64,000 nucleotides of DNA from Lachnospiraceae bacterium AC2012 (GCA_000702525.1 JNIN01000002.1:310001-374000), one strand, 5' to 3'; numbered from the stretch's first letter, positions 45,300-54,094 are shown. Notes: generated by a model not told the origin, from the letters alone. Numbers and translations: made by a program.

Positions 45300-47130
45300 T
45301 GGCGGCCCCCATTTCTCGGTATGCATGGCATACGGTCTTTGGTTCGCCGATCATCTTCATCTTACCCTTTTCGATCCAGACAACTCTTGAGCAGTTGTCG
45401 AGGATGGTTCCCATACCGTGGGAGACGAGGAGGACGGTGGAACCGCCGTGAATCATTTCCTTGACTCTCTTGAGGGACTTCTTTCGGAAGAATTCATCAC
45501 CTACACTGAGAACTTCGTCCAGGATGAGGATTTCTGCGGCATCGCCGGCAGTTGCGATAGCAAATCCAAGTCGGGATACCATACCGGAGGAGAAGTTCTT
45601 CACTTTCTCTTCCATGAATCCCTCGAGCTCTGCGAATTCTACGATTTCGTCATAGTGCTCGTCGAGGAACTGGCGGGAATATCCGATGATCGCACCATTC
45701 AAGTAGACATTCTCTCGTGCAGTTAATTCCATATCGAATCCCGTTCCGAGGGTCAGGAGCTGTACCTTCTTACGATCGACAGCGACATGTCCCTCCGTTG
45801 GGTTCAGGGCGCCGGATACAATCTTTAAGAGGGTGGACTTACCGGAACCATTCGTTCCGATGATACCCATAACTTCTCCCTTGTAGACATCGAAGTTGAT
45901 ATTGTCGAGGGCAACCAGTTCGCGGTAGGAGATCTCGCCCTTGATGAACTGGATGATATAGTCCTTGATTCCGGATACGGCCTTGGTTGCGACCTTGAAC
46001 TTCATCGTGACATTCTGTACGGAAATGATTGGTTCCTTGGAATTCATGATGGCATCCATTCTCGCCTGATCTCCGCTCTCTTCTGCTGCACGAAGCGCAA
46101 TATCACGACGGCGTCTAGTCTCGATCTTCTCCTTCTTCTTCTGGATCTTCTTCGCCTTCTTATTCTTGGCATAGACAATAGAGGCTACACCCACAAGTAT
46201 CGCGAGGAGGATAGCTACGGCCGGTACAATCAACCACACCGGAAGGGTGTTCACAAGTCCTGCTTCGCCGAGGTGACCGTCTTCGTAAAGACGCGCTTTC
46301 GAAACATTTCCATCTAAATCCATAGCAAGTACGACGCTTTCATCTTTGACTTCTTCGCCTGTAACTGCCGTTGACATATAGTAGTTCTTCTTGCCATCTC
46401 TGAGGCCAGTATGTACCGGATAGATCTGGCCATCTTTGCTGCTATATGCATATGGATGATACACATCATCACCATCGAGGAGGTAGAGCATCTGCACTGT
46501 TCCGTCCTGATTCTGTAGATAAGTTACATCCGTATTTCCTAATTTTCCTGGGACTGCCTGGTACTTCCAGTCAATCGTCGATGGGACTTCCCTGCTATGA
46601 TCTACGACGTAGAGGATGGTGCCGTCGGATGCTGTTGCGGTTCCGATCACGGCGCTTTCCTCCTCTGTTGCATCGAATGTTACACCTGACTCGTCTGTTC
46701 CGGAGATCTTAACCGCTGCGGTTGCATGATTCTCGGCTACTGCATTCTCAGTGCCATCTTCATTCGTTACAACAGCATTGGTTACGGCAATTCCGGCTTC
46801 TCCGCCTGTGATAGACTCAAAGGTCAGCATATAGCGGATCTCATCTTCCGTTCCTGTACCCTGGAGTACAATCACGCCATCAGCTTCGCTCTCGGCGCCT
46901 CCGATGTATTTCAGACGTGTCTTGTCATATTCTAATTTCACATAGTAGGTTCCAATCGTCTCATCGGACTTGATATAGACTCCGACAGGGAATTGTGAAC
47001 CCTTCTCGGCACTGTAAGATTCCGAACCGAATGTTACATCGGCCGATGCTGCTTCGACCGGGATTCCCGTCGCCGCCCAAAACAGCATCATCATCGCGAG
47101 TGCCATCATTATTCTCTTTATTCTCTTCAT
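45292..47130 (-). CDS. cohesin-like domain / TM / ABC ATPase fusion (TagH-like)
   Basis: A 612-residue protein with unusual order. Signal-like N terminus (MMALAMMMLFWAA..EAASA), then a cohesin-like beta domain (about 28-145: VTFGSESYSAEKGSQFPVGVYI, VKLEYDKTRLKYIGG), then a beta-rich region (about 165-290), a single membrane helix (about 297-322, IVPAVAILLAILVGVASIVYA), a charged linker, and an ABC ATPase (about 370-600): Walker A GTNGSGKST, signature NFSSGMVSRL, Walker B ILILDEVLSVGD, switch LLVSHGMG. The ATPase is closest to TagH/RfbE exporters and drives the two permeases. The outer domain could hold or sense polymer or wall. RBS GGAAG before the ATG at 47130. Confidence 0.82.
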   Translation of the reverse strand: MKRIKRIMMALAMMMLFWAATGIPVEAASADVTFGSESYSAEKGSQFPVGVYIKSDETIGTYYVKLEYDKTRLKYIGGAESEADGVIVLQGTGTEDEIRYMLTFESITGGEAGIAVTNAVVTNEDGTENAVAENHATAAVKISGTDESGVTFDATEEESAVIGTATASDGTILYVVDHSREVPSTIDWKYQAVPGKLGNTDVTYLQNQDGTVQMLYLLDGDDVYHPYAYSSKDGQIYPVHTGLRDGKKNYYMSTAVTGEEVKDESVVLAMDLDGNVSKARLYEDGHLGEAGLVNTLPVWLIVPAVAILLAILVGVASIVYAKNKKAKKIQKKKEKIETRRRRDIALRAAEESGDQARMDAIMNSKEPIISVQNVTMKFKVATKAVSGIKDYIIQFIKGEISYRELVALDNINFDVYKGEVMGIIGTNGSGKSTLLKIVSGALNPTEGHVAVDRKKVQLLTLGTGFDMELTARENVYLNGAIIGYSRQFLDEHYDEIVEFAELEGFMEEKVKNFSSGMVSRLGFAIATAGDAAEILILDEVLSVGDEFFRKKSLKRVKEMIHGGSTVLLVSHGMGTILDNCSRVVWIEKGKMKMIGEPKTVCHAYREMGAANV

Positions 47131-47143
47131 AATCTCTTCCAAC

Positions 47144-48571
47144 TTACCGATTTTTTAGCCAGCGTCTACGTTTCCTCTCTTGCATGACATACTTGTATGC
47201 TCTGTAAGATTTGAGGTGACGCTTAATAGTACGTCGGTTTCCATAGAGGACAACCGATCCCTCATACCATGCGGATTGTACAATGACGGGTTTTACCCCC
47301 GTTACCTTCTGCCTCATTTCCTGCTTCATCCGCTGAAACAGGTGATTATCTCTCATATCGCGTTCTGTCATCTCGGCTGCCATCGCATGCCCCTCGTATT
47401 CGAGGACATCGTCCGTGAAGTTCATCCGTCCGTAGACTTCTGCTTCTTCTGGGCTTGGGCAACTCATAAGCATCGCGAAAAGTCGCTCGATCATCTGGGA
47501 CAGTTTGTCGATGTTCTTCCATCGAAGGAGCTTCTGCCAGGTATCATTTCCTTCCAACACTTTCTGCTGGAACACATCATACACGGACTCAAGCTTCTTT
47601 AAACACTGGATCCGCTCCTCCGTTGTCTCGCTTACCACCGGTCTGATCTCGCCGCTCTCCAACTGGTAGCCAAGTGTCATACCATGCGGTGCGGAGAACA
47701 CGCCCTCGAATAGGCAATTGCTAAATCCGACTTTTCGCTTCATCTCGCCCTCTGGCGAGAAGTAGTAACTGTGATAGGTCTTTCTGTTAACGCCTCGTGG
47801 AAGTTCATACAAACCGAAATAATATCCTTCCAGCGGCGAATCTCCACCAAGCAAGTAGCGCAGGTCACTCAGATTTTGCTGCATTGAACCAACCCATCCA
47901 CTGTCTACAACCGCAGTGGGCAGACATTCTCCGAAGTGTTCCTGCGTCAGATATCCGGTCAGAAGCGGATAGGCTTCCTTGGACACCTGTGTTACATACT
48001 TGATGAAACTTCTGTGATTCTTTAGATAATCCCGTATCTCCGGCAGATGATCTCTCGGAATTTGTTCATCTGCTTGATAACCCAGACTATGTCCGATGTC
48101 ACCCAGGAGCTCTGTTTTCTGCTTCTCGGTTATTCCGGAACGATTGAGGATTTTCTCCGGCGTTACATCCAGCCCGCCTAGGGTGATGTAATCGAGTGCC
48201 CGCTCCATATCCTTGTGGTAGAGCGGTACACGAAGCGAAAACCGGGATACGTAGAGGTACCTACATTCCAGTGGCAATTCGTAATATTCCACGTATGTCG
48301 CTGCCAGTTGATACATGAAATAGGCATCTCTGGCGAGGAAGTAGAGGCGCTTGATTCCGCGCTTCATAGCATCCTCGAGGACATACAGGACAAATCCATG
48401 CAGCGCCGGGGTGAGTACACGGTTCGCTGTTGTCTGGATAACGTCGTCTGCGATATCGGTTTTTACCGCGGACTTGCCAATGGCATCCTCGACCTCATCT
48501 GTGAGTTCCAGCATCATAGGGATGCGTCGTAAGACCTTTCGATATTCAGTTTTGCGACGCGTATAACCCAT
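47144..48571 (-). CDS. surface-polymer operon protein sharing HAD-protein C-terminal domain
   Basis: A 475-residue soluble protein of unknown function. Residues about 75-250 resemble the C-terminal half of the 31035 HAD protein: RLYFLARDAYFMYQL and YLYVSRFSLRVPLY, then a TAVVDSGWVGSMQQNL motif matching IDIGWAGSG. It has no HAD domain. The C terminus is very basic (KSYRAYKYVMQERKRRRW). Located between a GT2 gene and the fused ATPase in the polymer operon, it may act on the nascent polymer or on its lipid carrier. RBS AGAGG; separated by 1 bp from the GT2 stop. Confidence 0.65.
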   Translation of the reverse strand: MGYTRRKTEYRKVLRRIPMMLELTDEVEDAIGKSAVKTDIADDVIQTTANRVLTPALHGFVLYVLEDAMKRGIKRLYFLARDAYFMYQLAATYVEYYELPLECRYLYVSRFSLRVPLYHKDMERALDYITLGGLDVTPEKILNRSGITEKQKTELLGDIGHSLGYQADEQIPRDHLPEIRDYLKNHRSFIKYVTQVSKEAYPLLTGYLTQEHFGECLPTAVVDSGWVGSMQQNLSDLRYLLGGDSPLEGYYFGLYELPRGVNRKTYHSYYFSPEGEMKRKVGFSNCLFEGVFSAPHGMTLGYQLESGEIRPVVSETTEERIQCLKKLESVYDVFQQKVLEGNDTWQKLLRWKNIDKLSQMIERLFAMLMSCPSPEEAEVYGRMNFTDDVLEYEGHAMAAEMTERDMRDNHLFQRMKQEMRQKVTGVKPVIVQSAWYEGSVVLYGNRRTIKRHLKSYRAYKYVMQERKRRRWLKNR

Positions 48572-48572
48572 A

Positions 48573-49376
48573 TTAGCCTCTGTCTCTCTTCTTTATCTGA
48601 TAAATCACATGATTAGGCACCGCCCATACTGCGAGCGGTTTCATGATATAGGTGAATTTCGAAGCTCTGTTAAATCCAAGCTGGCCAAAGCCCCTCCAAC
48701 GGATCTTGACCTCTTGCAATTGGAACTTCAGTCTACGTTTCCTGTAGCCGTTCGGCGTCTCTCGGTACCAGAGCAGATACTCCTGTAAGTTGTATCCACG
48801 CTTTCCCTCAGACGTGAAACGCATCAGCATCTCGTAGTCTTCACCTCTTCGATCCCGCTCGTAATCGCCGTATGGCTTCTCATCGCTGAGTACCTCTGCA
48901 CGAAACATCATCGCAGGATGTGCGTATGGCTGATAGGACAGGAAATCCTCCGCCTTTGGACAGACGGGGTATTTCCTTTTGCCCCATGCCTCGCCGCGCT
49001 CGTCGATCAGCTGCAGATTCGATCCCACATAGGCGTATTCCTGATGTGCTTCTAAGAATCTGAGCTCTCGCTCGAGTCGCTCCGGATGACAGATATCGTC
49101 CGCGTCCATACGTGCGATATAGGCACCTTTAGCCCTACTTATTAACTCGTTCAGTCCGTAAGCAAGGCAATGATGTCGGTCGGATCGAATCACGCAGATT
49201 CTGTCATCCATTTTTTCATATTCTCTTATTGTTTTTGCGAATTTCGCATCTGAGCCATCATCATAGATCAGTAATTCAAAGTCGGAAAATGTCTGGTTCA
49301 GAACAGACGCTACCGCCTGCTTCATCTGCTTTCGCTCTGGATTGTAAACCGAAAGAATGACACTGATTTTTGGCAT
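48573..49376 (-). CDS. family 2 glycosyltransferase
   Basis: A 267-residue GT-A glycosyltransferase: ISVILSVYNPERKQMKQAVASVLNQTF at the N terminus, LIYDDGSDAKFA, the metal-binding MDADDICHP, and EDYEMLMRF. It adds a sugar from a nucleotide sugar to a lipid-linked acceptor at the inner face of the membrane. The first 101 bp overlap the end of the GT4 gene in another frame, which is far longer than usual coupling overlaps. AGGAAGG precedes ATG. Second transferase of the operon. Confidence 0.9.
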   Translation of the reverse strand: MPKISVILSVYNPERKQMKQAVASVLNQTFSDFELLIYDDGSDAKFAKTIREYEKMDDRICVIRSDRHHCLAYGLNELISRAKGAYIARMDADDICHPERLERELRFLEAHQEYAYVGSNLQLIDERGEAWGKRKYPVCPKAEDFLSYQPYAHPAMMFRAEVLSDEKPYGDYERDRRGEDYEMLMRFTSEGKRGYNLQEYLLWYRETPNGYRKRRLKFQLQEVKIRWRGFGQLGFNRASKFTYIMKPLAVWAVPNHVIYQIKKRDRG

Positions 49377-50553
49377 CGCTATACACCTTCCTCATCACAT
49401 TTGCTGTGGCTTCCTTCCGAAAGGCTGCCACCGACTCTCTGATTTCTGCTCTTCTCTCTTGTGTGTGCCAGGAACGGTCCTCGAAGATTGCTCCCATCGC
49501 CCGTTCATAGGCATCTATATCAAAGTTCGGTACGAAATATCCATTCACACCGGACTTGATGTACTCCTTCGACCCACGATTCGCCGTTGCAATCACCGGC
49601 AGGCCCGTGGTCAGTGCCTCTAGTGCCGCCATGCCAAGCCCCTCTCTAATCGAAGGGAAGATCAGCACATCTGCCGCCTGAAGGTAGATTCTCACATCCT
49701 CCTGGTAGCCATAGAAGCGAACATAATTTTTGATGTTGTGCTCCTCGATGAACTGCTCCATCTCGGCACGCTGGCGGCCAGAGCCGATGATGCCGTAGAT
49801 TGTGTGCGGGAGGAGTTGCGTTTCGCTTGTCGTTGTGCTGCGCTGGTTCGCTTCACTAGCTGCTGTCTCCTGGCTTGCGATTTTTGCGAGCGTTTTCAGA
49901 ACCGTCATCTGGTTCTTGTTCTCGCGAAGTTCGCCGACACTGATCATATAGAAAGCATCCTCGGGGATCCCGAGCCTCTCTCTCGCCTGCTTTCTCATCT
50001 CTGGTGTTGTCAGTACGAATCGCTCGCGGTCGACGCCAACGCCCGGCATACGATAAACATTTCTTGCATGCATCTTGCGTGCTGCGGCCTCATCATAACG
50101 ATTGATTGTCACGATGGTGTCGGTGTTTCGGCTCATCCAATCTTCCGCTGTACGGAAAATCAGATTGTGGAGCCAACCACCGCCCTCGTAGAAGTGAAAG
50201 CCGTGCGCCGTGTAGATTACGTACACCGGCAACCCCTTGCAGGCAGAGCGTGCTACCATCCCGCCGGTCGGCGTATGGCAGTGCACCACATCGATATGCT
50301 CTTCTTTGATGAGCTTTCGAAGTTCCTTCACCGCTTTTCGGTTCTGCTTCACATACATCGGTGACTGATAAATCCCGATGTCGTGATAAGCAACATGCAT
50401 CTTCTCTAGTTCCTCCTGACTGTCTTCATAGACGACATTGTCAGAATTCGACGCATAATGCACCTCAAAGCCCATCTGCTGCAAGATTTCTACATTCTGT
50501 CTCTCAAATTTCGTCAGAAAACCATAAACCGAAGATACAATCAAAGCTTTCAT
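49276..50553 (-). CDS. family 4 glycosyltransferase
   Basis: A 425-residue GT-B glycosyltransferase. N-terminal Rossmann domain (SSVYGFLTKFERQNVEIL, VHCHTPTGGMVARSACKGL, YTAHGFHFYEGG) and a C-terminal donor domain with FPSIREGLGMAALEALTTGLPVIATANRGSKEYI. The last 34 residues overlap the GT2 gene and are uncharacteristic, so a lost stop is probable. An insertion rich in S/T/E near residue 235 (ETAASEANQRSTTTSETQL) is unusual. ATG overlaps the LCP stop by one base (TAATG). Early step of chain synthesis. Confidence 0.9.
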   Translation of the reverse strand: MKALIVSSVYGFLTKFERQNVEILQQMGFEVHYASNSDNVVYEDSQEELEKMHVAYHDIGIYQSPMYVKQNRKAVKELRKLIKEEHIDVVHCHTPTGGMVARSACKGLPVYVIYTAHGFHFYEGGGWLHNLIFRTAEDWMSRNTDTIVTINRYDEAAARKMHARNVYRMPGVGVDRERFVLTTPEMRKQARERLGIPEDAFYMISVGELRENKNQMTVLKTLAKIASQETAASEANQRSTTTSETQLLPHTIYGIIGSGRQRAEMEQFIEEHNIKNYVRFYGYQEDVRIYLQAADVLIFPSIREGLGMAALEALTTGLPVIATANRGSKEYIKSGVNGYFVPNFDIDAYERAMGAIFEDRSWHTQERRAEIRESVAAFRKEATANVMRKVYSDAKNQCHSFGLQSRAKADEAGGSVCSEPDIFRL

Positions 50554-52133
50554 TACTCGCTCTCTCCCTCAGCCGCACTCAGATCGACTGTTTCACCGCT
50601 CAAAACTTTGTTAATCAGTTCTGTTCCATATGCTACGTCGGATTCATTTGGAATCATGACGTAAACCGGTGTTCCCAGCGAATATACGGACTGTGTAGAT
50701 CCGGATCCGCTGACGCTATACTTCTGAATGTCCCAGGAACCGCCATCGCCGAGCTGGTAAGCAACCAGGTTCGCGATTTCATCGGATGTCATATCCGTCG
50801 CAAATGTTCCATCGCACTCTTCCATGATGCCCGCGTAATTCTTAAGAAGTGATTTCGAGCACATCTTATCGATCACGGACTGGATGACGTTCATCTGGTT
50901 CGTTCCACGCTGTCTGTCGCCGCCGGCGAACGCGTGTCGCTCTCTTGCAAAGGCAAGCGCTTCGAGGCCAGTCAACTGATTCTCGCCAACGACATAATGC
51001 TTGATCGGATCCACCGTGAAGTCATAATCGGACCACACCGTGATGCCGCCCATCGCATCGATCAGGCCCTCAAAGCCGCTGAAGTTCAGCTTGAAGTAGT
51101 AGTCGATATCGACGTCATATAACATTTCCATCGTATCCTCGGAAACGTCGATGCCGTAGATGCCGGCGTGTGTCAGCTTATCCTTGGCGCCGCCCGAAAT
51201 AGAAAGCGGTACATAGTAATCTCTTGGTGTGCTGACAAGCAGAATCTGCTTCGTCTGCGGATTCACCGCCGCGAGGATATTGACATCGGAGCGGCTCGCC
51301 ACCGAGATGTGACCCCAAGTATCCATGCCGCTGATATACACGAGAAATGGTTCGCCCGGCTCAACCGGTTCGTAAACCTCTTCCTCTTCCTGTGCCGTCT
51401 CCACGGTAATCGTATATTCCTTGATGAGCTTGATGTCATCCGCGAATGTCTCATAACCCTCGATCTCTGTGATGGCTTCGACATACGCTTCATTAATTAA
51501 AGCAACTTCGACTTCTTCGTCCATCAAACCGGTAAGCGTTGCGAGCACATCGTCGAACTGCTGGGTCTTGATCTGTGCAGCCGCTTCGGAAAGTTCGCTT
51601 GTTTCTTCTGCAGTTTCGGACAATTCCTTTGTCGCTTCTTCTGCTTCGTCGCCATCTCCCGCGAGGTCCGCCGCGATCATTTCTAGTGCTGCGTTCGTCT
51701 TATCACTATCGATGGTTTTTAAGATTCCGAATTCTGCTTCGCCGCAGTCCTCAATGGAATCAATCTTGCCATCCGCTCTCGCGTAAACGCCCATGGTGAA
51801 AGACTCTTCCGTAACATTTGCAATATTTTCGAGCGCGTTCTTACTATAGAACATGTAGTAATTTCCAACCGCACTAACTGCGATACTAATGATCAAAAGT
51901 AACACGCCGATGATTCTAATAATGATTTTTTTGGATTTTAATGATTTGAGTACGAGATAGGCACCAACCAAAAGCAATACCAATAAGATTGCGAATATAG
52001 CCACTCCGTACTTTAAAGGTAAAATTGGAATTTTGTATAATTGAATAGCGAGCATGACAATAAGGGCCAAGTCGGCCATGCATACTACGCCCGTAAGAAC
52101 AGTCCTGATCAGACTTCCTCTACCTGATAACAT
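50553..52133 (-). CDS. LytR-CpsA-Psr (LCP) family glycopolymer ligase
   Basis: An about 526-residue membrane enzyme that moves lipid-linked glycopolymers (teichoic acid, capsule) to peptidoglycan. Three membrane helices at the N terminus, an accessory domain (about 110-250, Ala/Glu-rich), then the LCP catalytic domain with SRSDVNILAAVNP, VSTPRDYYVPL, LNFSGFEGLIDAMGGI, the Arg motif ARERHAFAGGDRQR, and NQMNVIQSVID. The frame extends to a GTG at 52157, but GAGGAG lies before the ATG at 52133. It is the first gene of the 23-kb operon, preceded by a structured leader; consistent with final attachment of the operon product. Confidence 0.93.
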   Translation of the reverse strand: MLSGRGSLIRTVLTGVVCMADLALIVMLAIQLYKIPILPLKYGVAIFAILLVLLLVGAYLVLKSLKSKKIIIRIIGVLLLIISIAVSAVGNYYMFYSKNALENIANVTEESFTMGVYARADGKIDSIEDCGEAEFGILKTIDSDKTNAALEMIAADLAGDGDEAEEATKELSETAEETSELSEAAAQIKTQQFDDVLATLTGLMDEEVEVALINEAYVEAITEIEGYETFADDIKLIKEYTITVETAQEEEEVYEPVEPGEPFLVYISGMDTWGHISVASRSDVNILAAVNPQTKQILLVSTPRDYYVPLSISGGAKDKLTHAGIYGIDVSEDTMEMLYDVDIDYYFKLNFSGFEGLIDAMGGITVWSDYDFTVDPIKHYVVGENQLTGLEALAFARERHAFAGGDRQRGTNQMNVIQSVIDKMCSKSLLKNYAGIMEECDGTFATDMTSDEIANLVAYQLGDGGSWDIQKYSVSGSGSTQSVYSLGTPVYVMIPNESDVAYGTELINKVLSGETVDLSAAEGESE

Positions 52134-52478
52134 ATGAATTTTTCTCCTCAATCTCACAACACAATTTGAAATACATCATTTTTGAGATATTACACAGCCT
52201 GTCCACTTTACTACGCTAAACCGATAAGCGTAAAAAGTAGCCTTGCACACAACCGAATGTGCAAGTTTACGCTGTAACTATGATGTTTTTCAAAAACCAA
52301 CAAAATATATCTGTAACCATAAGAACGAAAAACCAACAACTCGTCCCCATGTCTTAGGGATTTATGATGTTGCAAGCCGCGACAAACCGAAAGCGCGGCC
52401 CAAACATCTACCAGAGTGTTCTCAATCCCTACAAAGAAAGCACTCTGTGGATTTCGGGATATGTCCTTCCCGTAATCC
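52134..52478 (-). ncRNA. structured mRNA leader of the surface-polymer operon, riboswitch-like
   Basis: The 345-nt leader between promoter and LCP start folds compactly on paper. Hairpin A: GGATT-A-CGGGA/TCCCG-A-AATCC (52449-52478). Hairpin B: CAGAGTG/CACTCTG with a 22-nt loop (52412-52447). Helix C: GATGTT/AACATC around GCCGCG/CGCGGC (52366-52408). Just 3' of C, AATCCCTA (52355-52362) is the exact partner of TAGGGATT in the loop of B: a pseudoknot. Then a T-tailed hairpin and two competing arms. I recognise no known riboswitch class, so function is inferred. Confidence 0.6.
52212..52272 (-). promoter_or_regulatory. candidate attenuator with alternative pairings in the LCP leader
   Basis: Minus strand: CTTGCACA/TGTGCAAG (52242-52265) is followed by GCTACTTTTTACGC, like a terminator; GCGTAAA on its 5' side pairs with TTTACGC on its 3' side (52266-52272, 52228-52234). 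The same 3' bases can instead form TACGCT/AGCGTA (52212-52232). The two forms exclude each other, as in a switch. Confidence 0.45.
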
Positions 52479-52484
52479 TATGAT

Positions 52485-52513
52485 AATTTATCAATTTTTA
52501 TCCTGATAGTCAA
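52485..52513 (-). promoter_or_regulatory. promoter of the surface-polymer operon
   Basis: Minus strand TTGACT (52508-52513), 17-bp spacer, TAAATT (52485-52490). The start point would be at about 52478, exactly at hairpin A of the leader. Further upstream are two AAATTTGTGAA direct repeats. Confidence 0.55.
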
Positions 52514-52521
52514 TGCGATTT

Positions 52522-52565
52522 TCACATATTTTGTTAAATTTGTGAACCTGTAACAAATTTGTGAA
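52522..52565. promoter_or_regulatory. TTCACA/TGTGAA repeats upstream of the LCP promoter
   Basis: Direct repeats AAATTTGTGAA at 52536-52546 and 52555-52565, 19 bp apart, plus an inverted TTCACA at 52522-52527. They lie about -45 to -90 from the LCP start point and could be sites for a regulator. The rest of 52566-52860 is AT-rich with no gene seen. Confidence 0.4.
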
Positions 52566-52867
52566 TAGTTTATGATTTTTTTATACATTTTTTATAATAG
52601 TATAATTTTTGAAAATTTCAATAGGGAATATAGAACATTTTGCTCTACCCGCCTAAAAGCACTGTGGCATAACAATCACAAAATTACGTACTCGTTAGCA
52701 CTTCCACTCGTTGAATCGTCAAACCTTACAATGTACAAAAAATGTACAGAATTCCTATTTTTAACAAGCCCGCCGACATATTACACATAGTGGGGATTAT
52801 ATTGAGGAGATTTCACGTTTTAATAATACATATAGGAATTTCCTCTAAAATGATTTTACCGCAATAA

Positions 52868-52905
52868 AAAAATCCATTTAGAGGAAATCCTCTAAATGGA
52901 TTTTT
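52868..52905. terminator. bidirectional terminator after the ImmA gene
   Basis: AAAAATCCATTTAGAGG - AAAT - CCTCTAAATGGATTTTT (perfect 17-nt arms), which stops transcription from the XRE/ImmA genes (minus strand, ending at 52964) before the LCP promoter. Confidence 0.9.
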
Positions 52906-52963
52906 ACTTTTCAATCATTTAACTTCCTTTGTCAACACAGAAAAATTTGAATAAAAGAAAATT

Positions 52964-53650
52964 TCATTTTAACTGTAAGATATTCTCCCCATATTTATCG
53001 ATTAACCCAAGATTTTCAAGTCTATAGCCCATAGCCACCCTTGAAACATTAAAAGCAATTGCCATCTCTCTAATCAAATCCCACATAAAATCAAAATTAT
53101 ATCTTAAAATTCCTGCGTCTCTATATCTTTTTTCATATTCTCTTTTTACCAACTCTGCTGGCATAAGAAATGCTGCAGCACAAGTATTTGCCTGCCATTC
53201 AATTATTTGCAATTCACGGCTCGTACGGTCAACCATGTTACTATAATGGATACCTTTTTTACTCTCATCAAGGAAGAAATACTTATGTAATATTTGATGA
53301 AACACTTCATGCATCACCGTAAAATTCTCTCTACCTCGATTATCTCCCTCTGTAAGAGAGGCATCTATTAAAATCGTCCCTTTTTTCACTTCAATTATAT
53401 AAGGCTTCATTCCTTCATAATATTTGCTTTGTGGCCATACCTCTATAAAACCATCAGTAAAAGCTGTTGCCCCTAGAATCATCTGCTCTGGTGCTAGATA
53501 TTTCCAATCATACAAAACTCCCAGGCAAGCTTCTATAACTGCATATGGATCTAATGGTTTCGTTTTCTGCAACCTCTCTTTATCAAATTTTACTAATAGC
53601 TCCATCGCTATTCTTTCCAATTGATTTCTTGAATATGGCCGATACTGCAT
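52964..53650 (-). CDS. ImmA/IrrE-family metalloprotease
   Basis: A 228-residue protein with the zinc-protease motif HEVFH (His114-His118) in FTVMHEVFHQILHKYF and a later EWQANTCAAAFLMP helix supplying the third ligand (Glu). In this family the protease cleaves or removes an XRE-type repressor when DNA damage or another signal is sensed, as ImmA does for ImmR. It is located 3 bp behind such a gene. A C-terminal HTH-like segment (MAIAFNVSRVAMGYRLENLGL) is typical. AT-rich. Part of a small islet that may be mobile. Confidence 0.88.
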   Translation of the reverse strand: MQYRPYSRNQLERIAMELLVKFDKERLQKTKPLDPYAVIEACLGVLYDWKYLAPEQMILGATAFTDGFIEVWPQSKYYEGMKPYIIEVKKGTILIDASLTEGDNRGRENFTVMHEVFHQILHKYFFLDESKKGIHYSNMVDRTSRELQIIEWQANTCAAAFLMPAELVKREYEKRYRDAGILRYNFDFMWDLIREMAIAFNVSRVAMGYRLENLGLIDKYGENILQLK

Positions 53651-53653
53651 TTT

Positions 53654-54043
53654 TTATTCTCCAGTTTCTTTCTTGAGCAAATCAATAACTTTCTGCCATG
53701 TGGCATTTTCCATCCCATTATCACGTGCCATACGTAACGCCACACGAGCCTTCTCAGTACTCATAATATATTCCGGTAAATCTGGTGATACTGCATTTTC
53801 TTTTTCGCCTGCAGCTAAATCATACATTTTATTTTTTTCATTTTCCGTAAGTTTTAATATTTCAGCCAACTTAGCTAATTTATCCTTATCAGGCGGATAT
53901 CTATGTCCTTTTTCTATATCACTCATATATGCCGGTGCAATTTCTAATTCTGAAGCTAAACCACGCAAAGTTTTATTTAACGCTTTCCGCTTCTTTTCAA
54001 TAAACAATCCGAATTCTCCCATAAAAAGTGTGTGTCCTTTCAC
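53654..54043 (-). CDS. XRE-family transcriptional regulator (ImmR-like)
   Basis: A 129-residue regulator with a Cro/C1-type helix-turn-helix (LRGLASELEIAPAYMSDIEKGHRYPP, about 24-52) and a short C-terminal helical domain. It forms an operon with the metalloprotease. GCGAAC sequences stand before its start and before the three-gene operon upstream, suggesting it represses both. The frame opens with GTG at 54043; the ATG at 54022 is another candidate start, but no ideal RBS fits either. Family assignment is sound; targets inferred. Confidence 0.87.
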   Translation of the reverse strand: MKGHTLFMGEFGLFIEKKRKALNKTLRGLASELEIAPAYMSDIEKGHRYPPDKDKLAKLAEILKLTENEKNKMYDLAAGEKENAVSPDLPEYIMSTEKARVALRMARDNGMENATWQKVIDLLKKETGE

Positions 54044-54060
54044 TGCTAACTCATCCCCGT

Positions 54061-54066
54061 GTTCGC
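54061..54066. promoter_or_regulatory. GCGAAC half-site before the XRE gene
   Basis: GTTCGC on the plus strand, 18 bp before the XRE start codon; the same hexamer forms paired sites upstream of the DUF4417-like gene. A single half-site only, so support is modest. Confidence 0.3.
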
Positions 54067-54094
54067 TAATATGCTTACATTATATATTTTAAAA

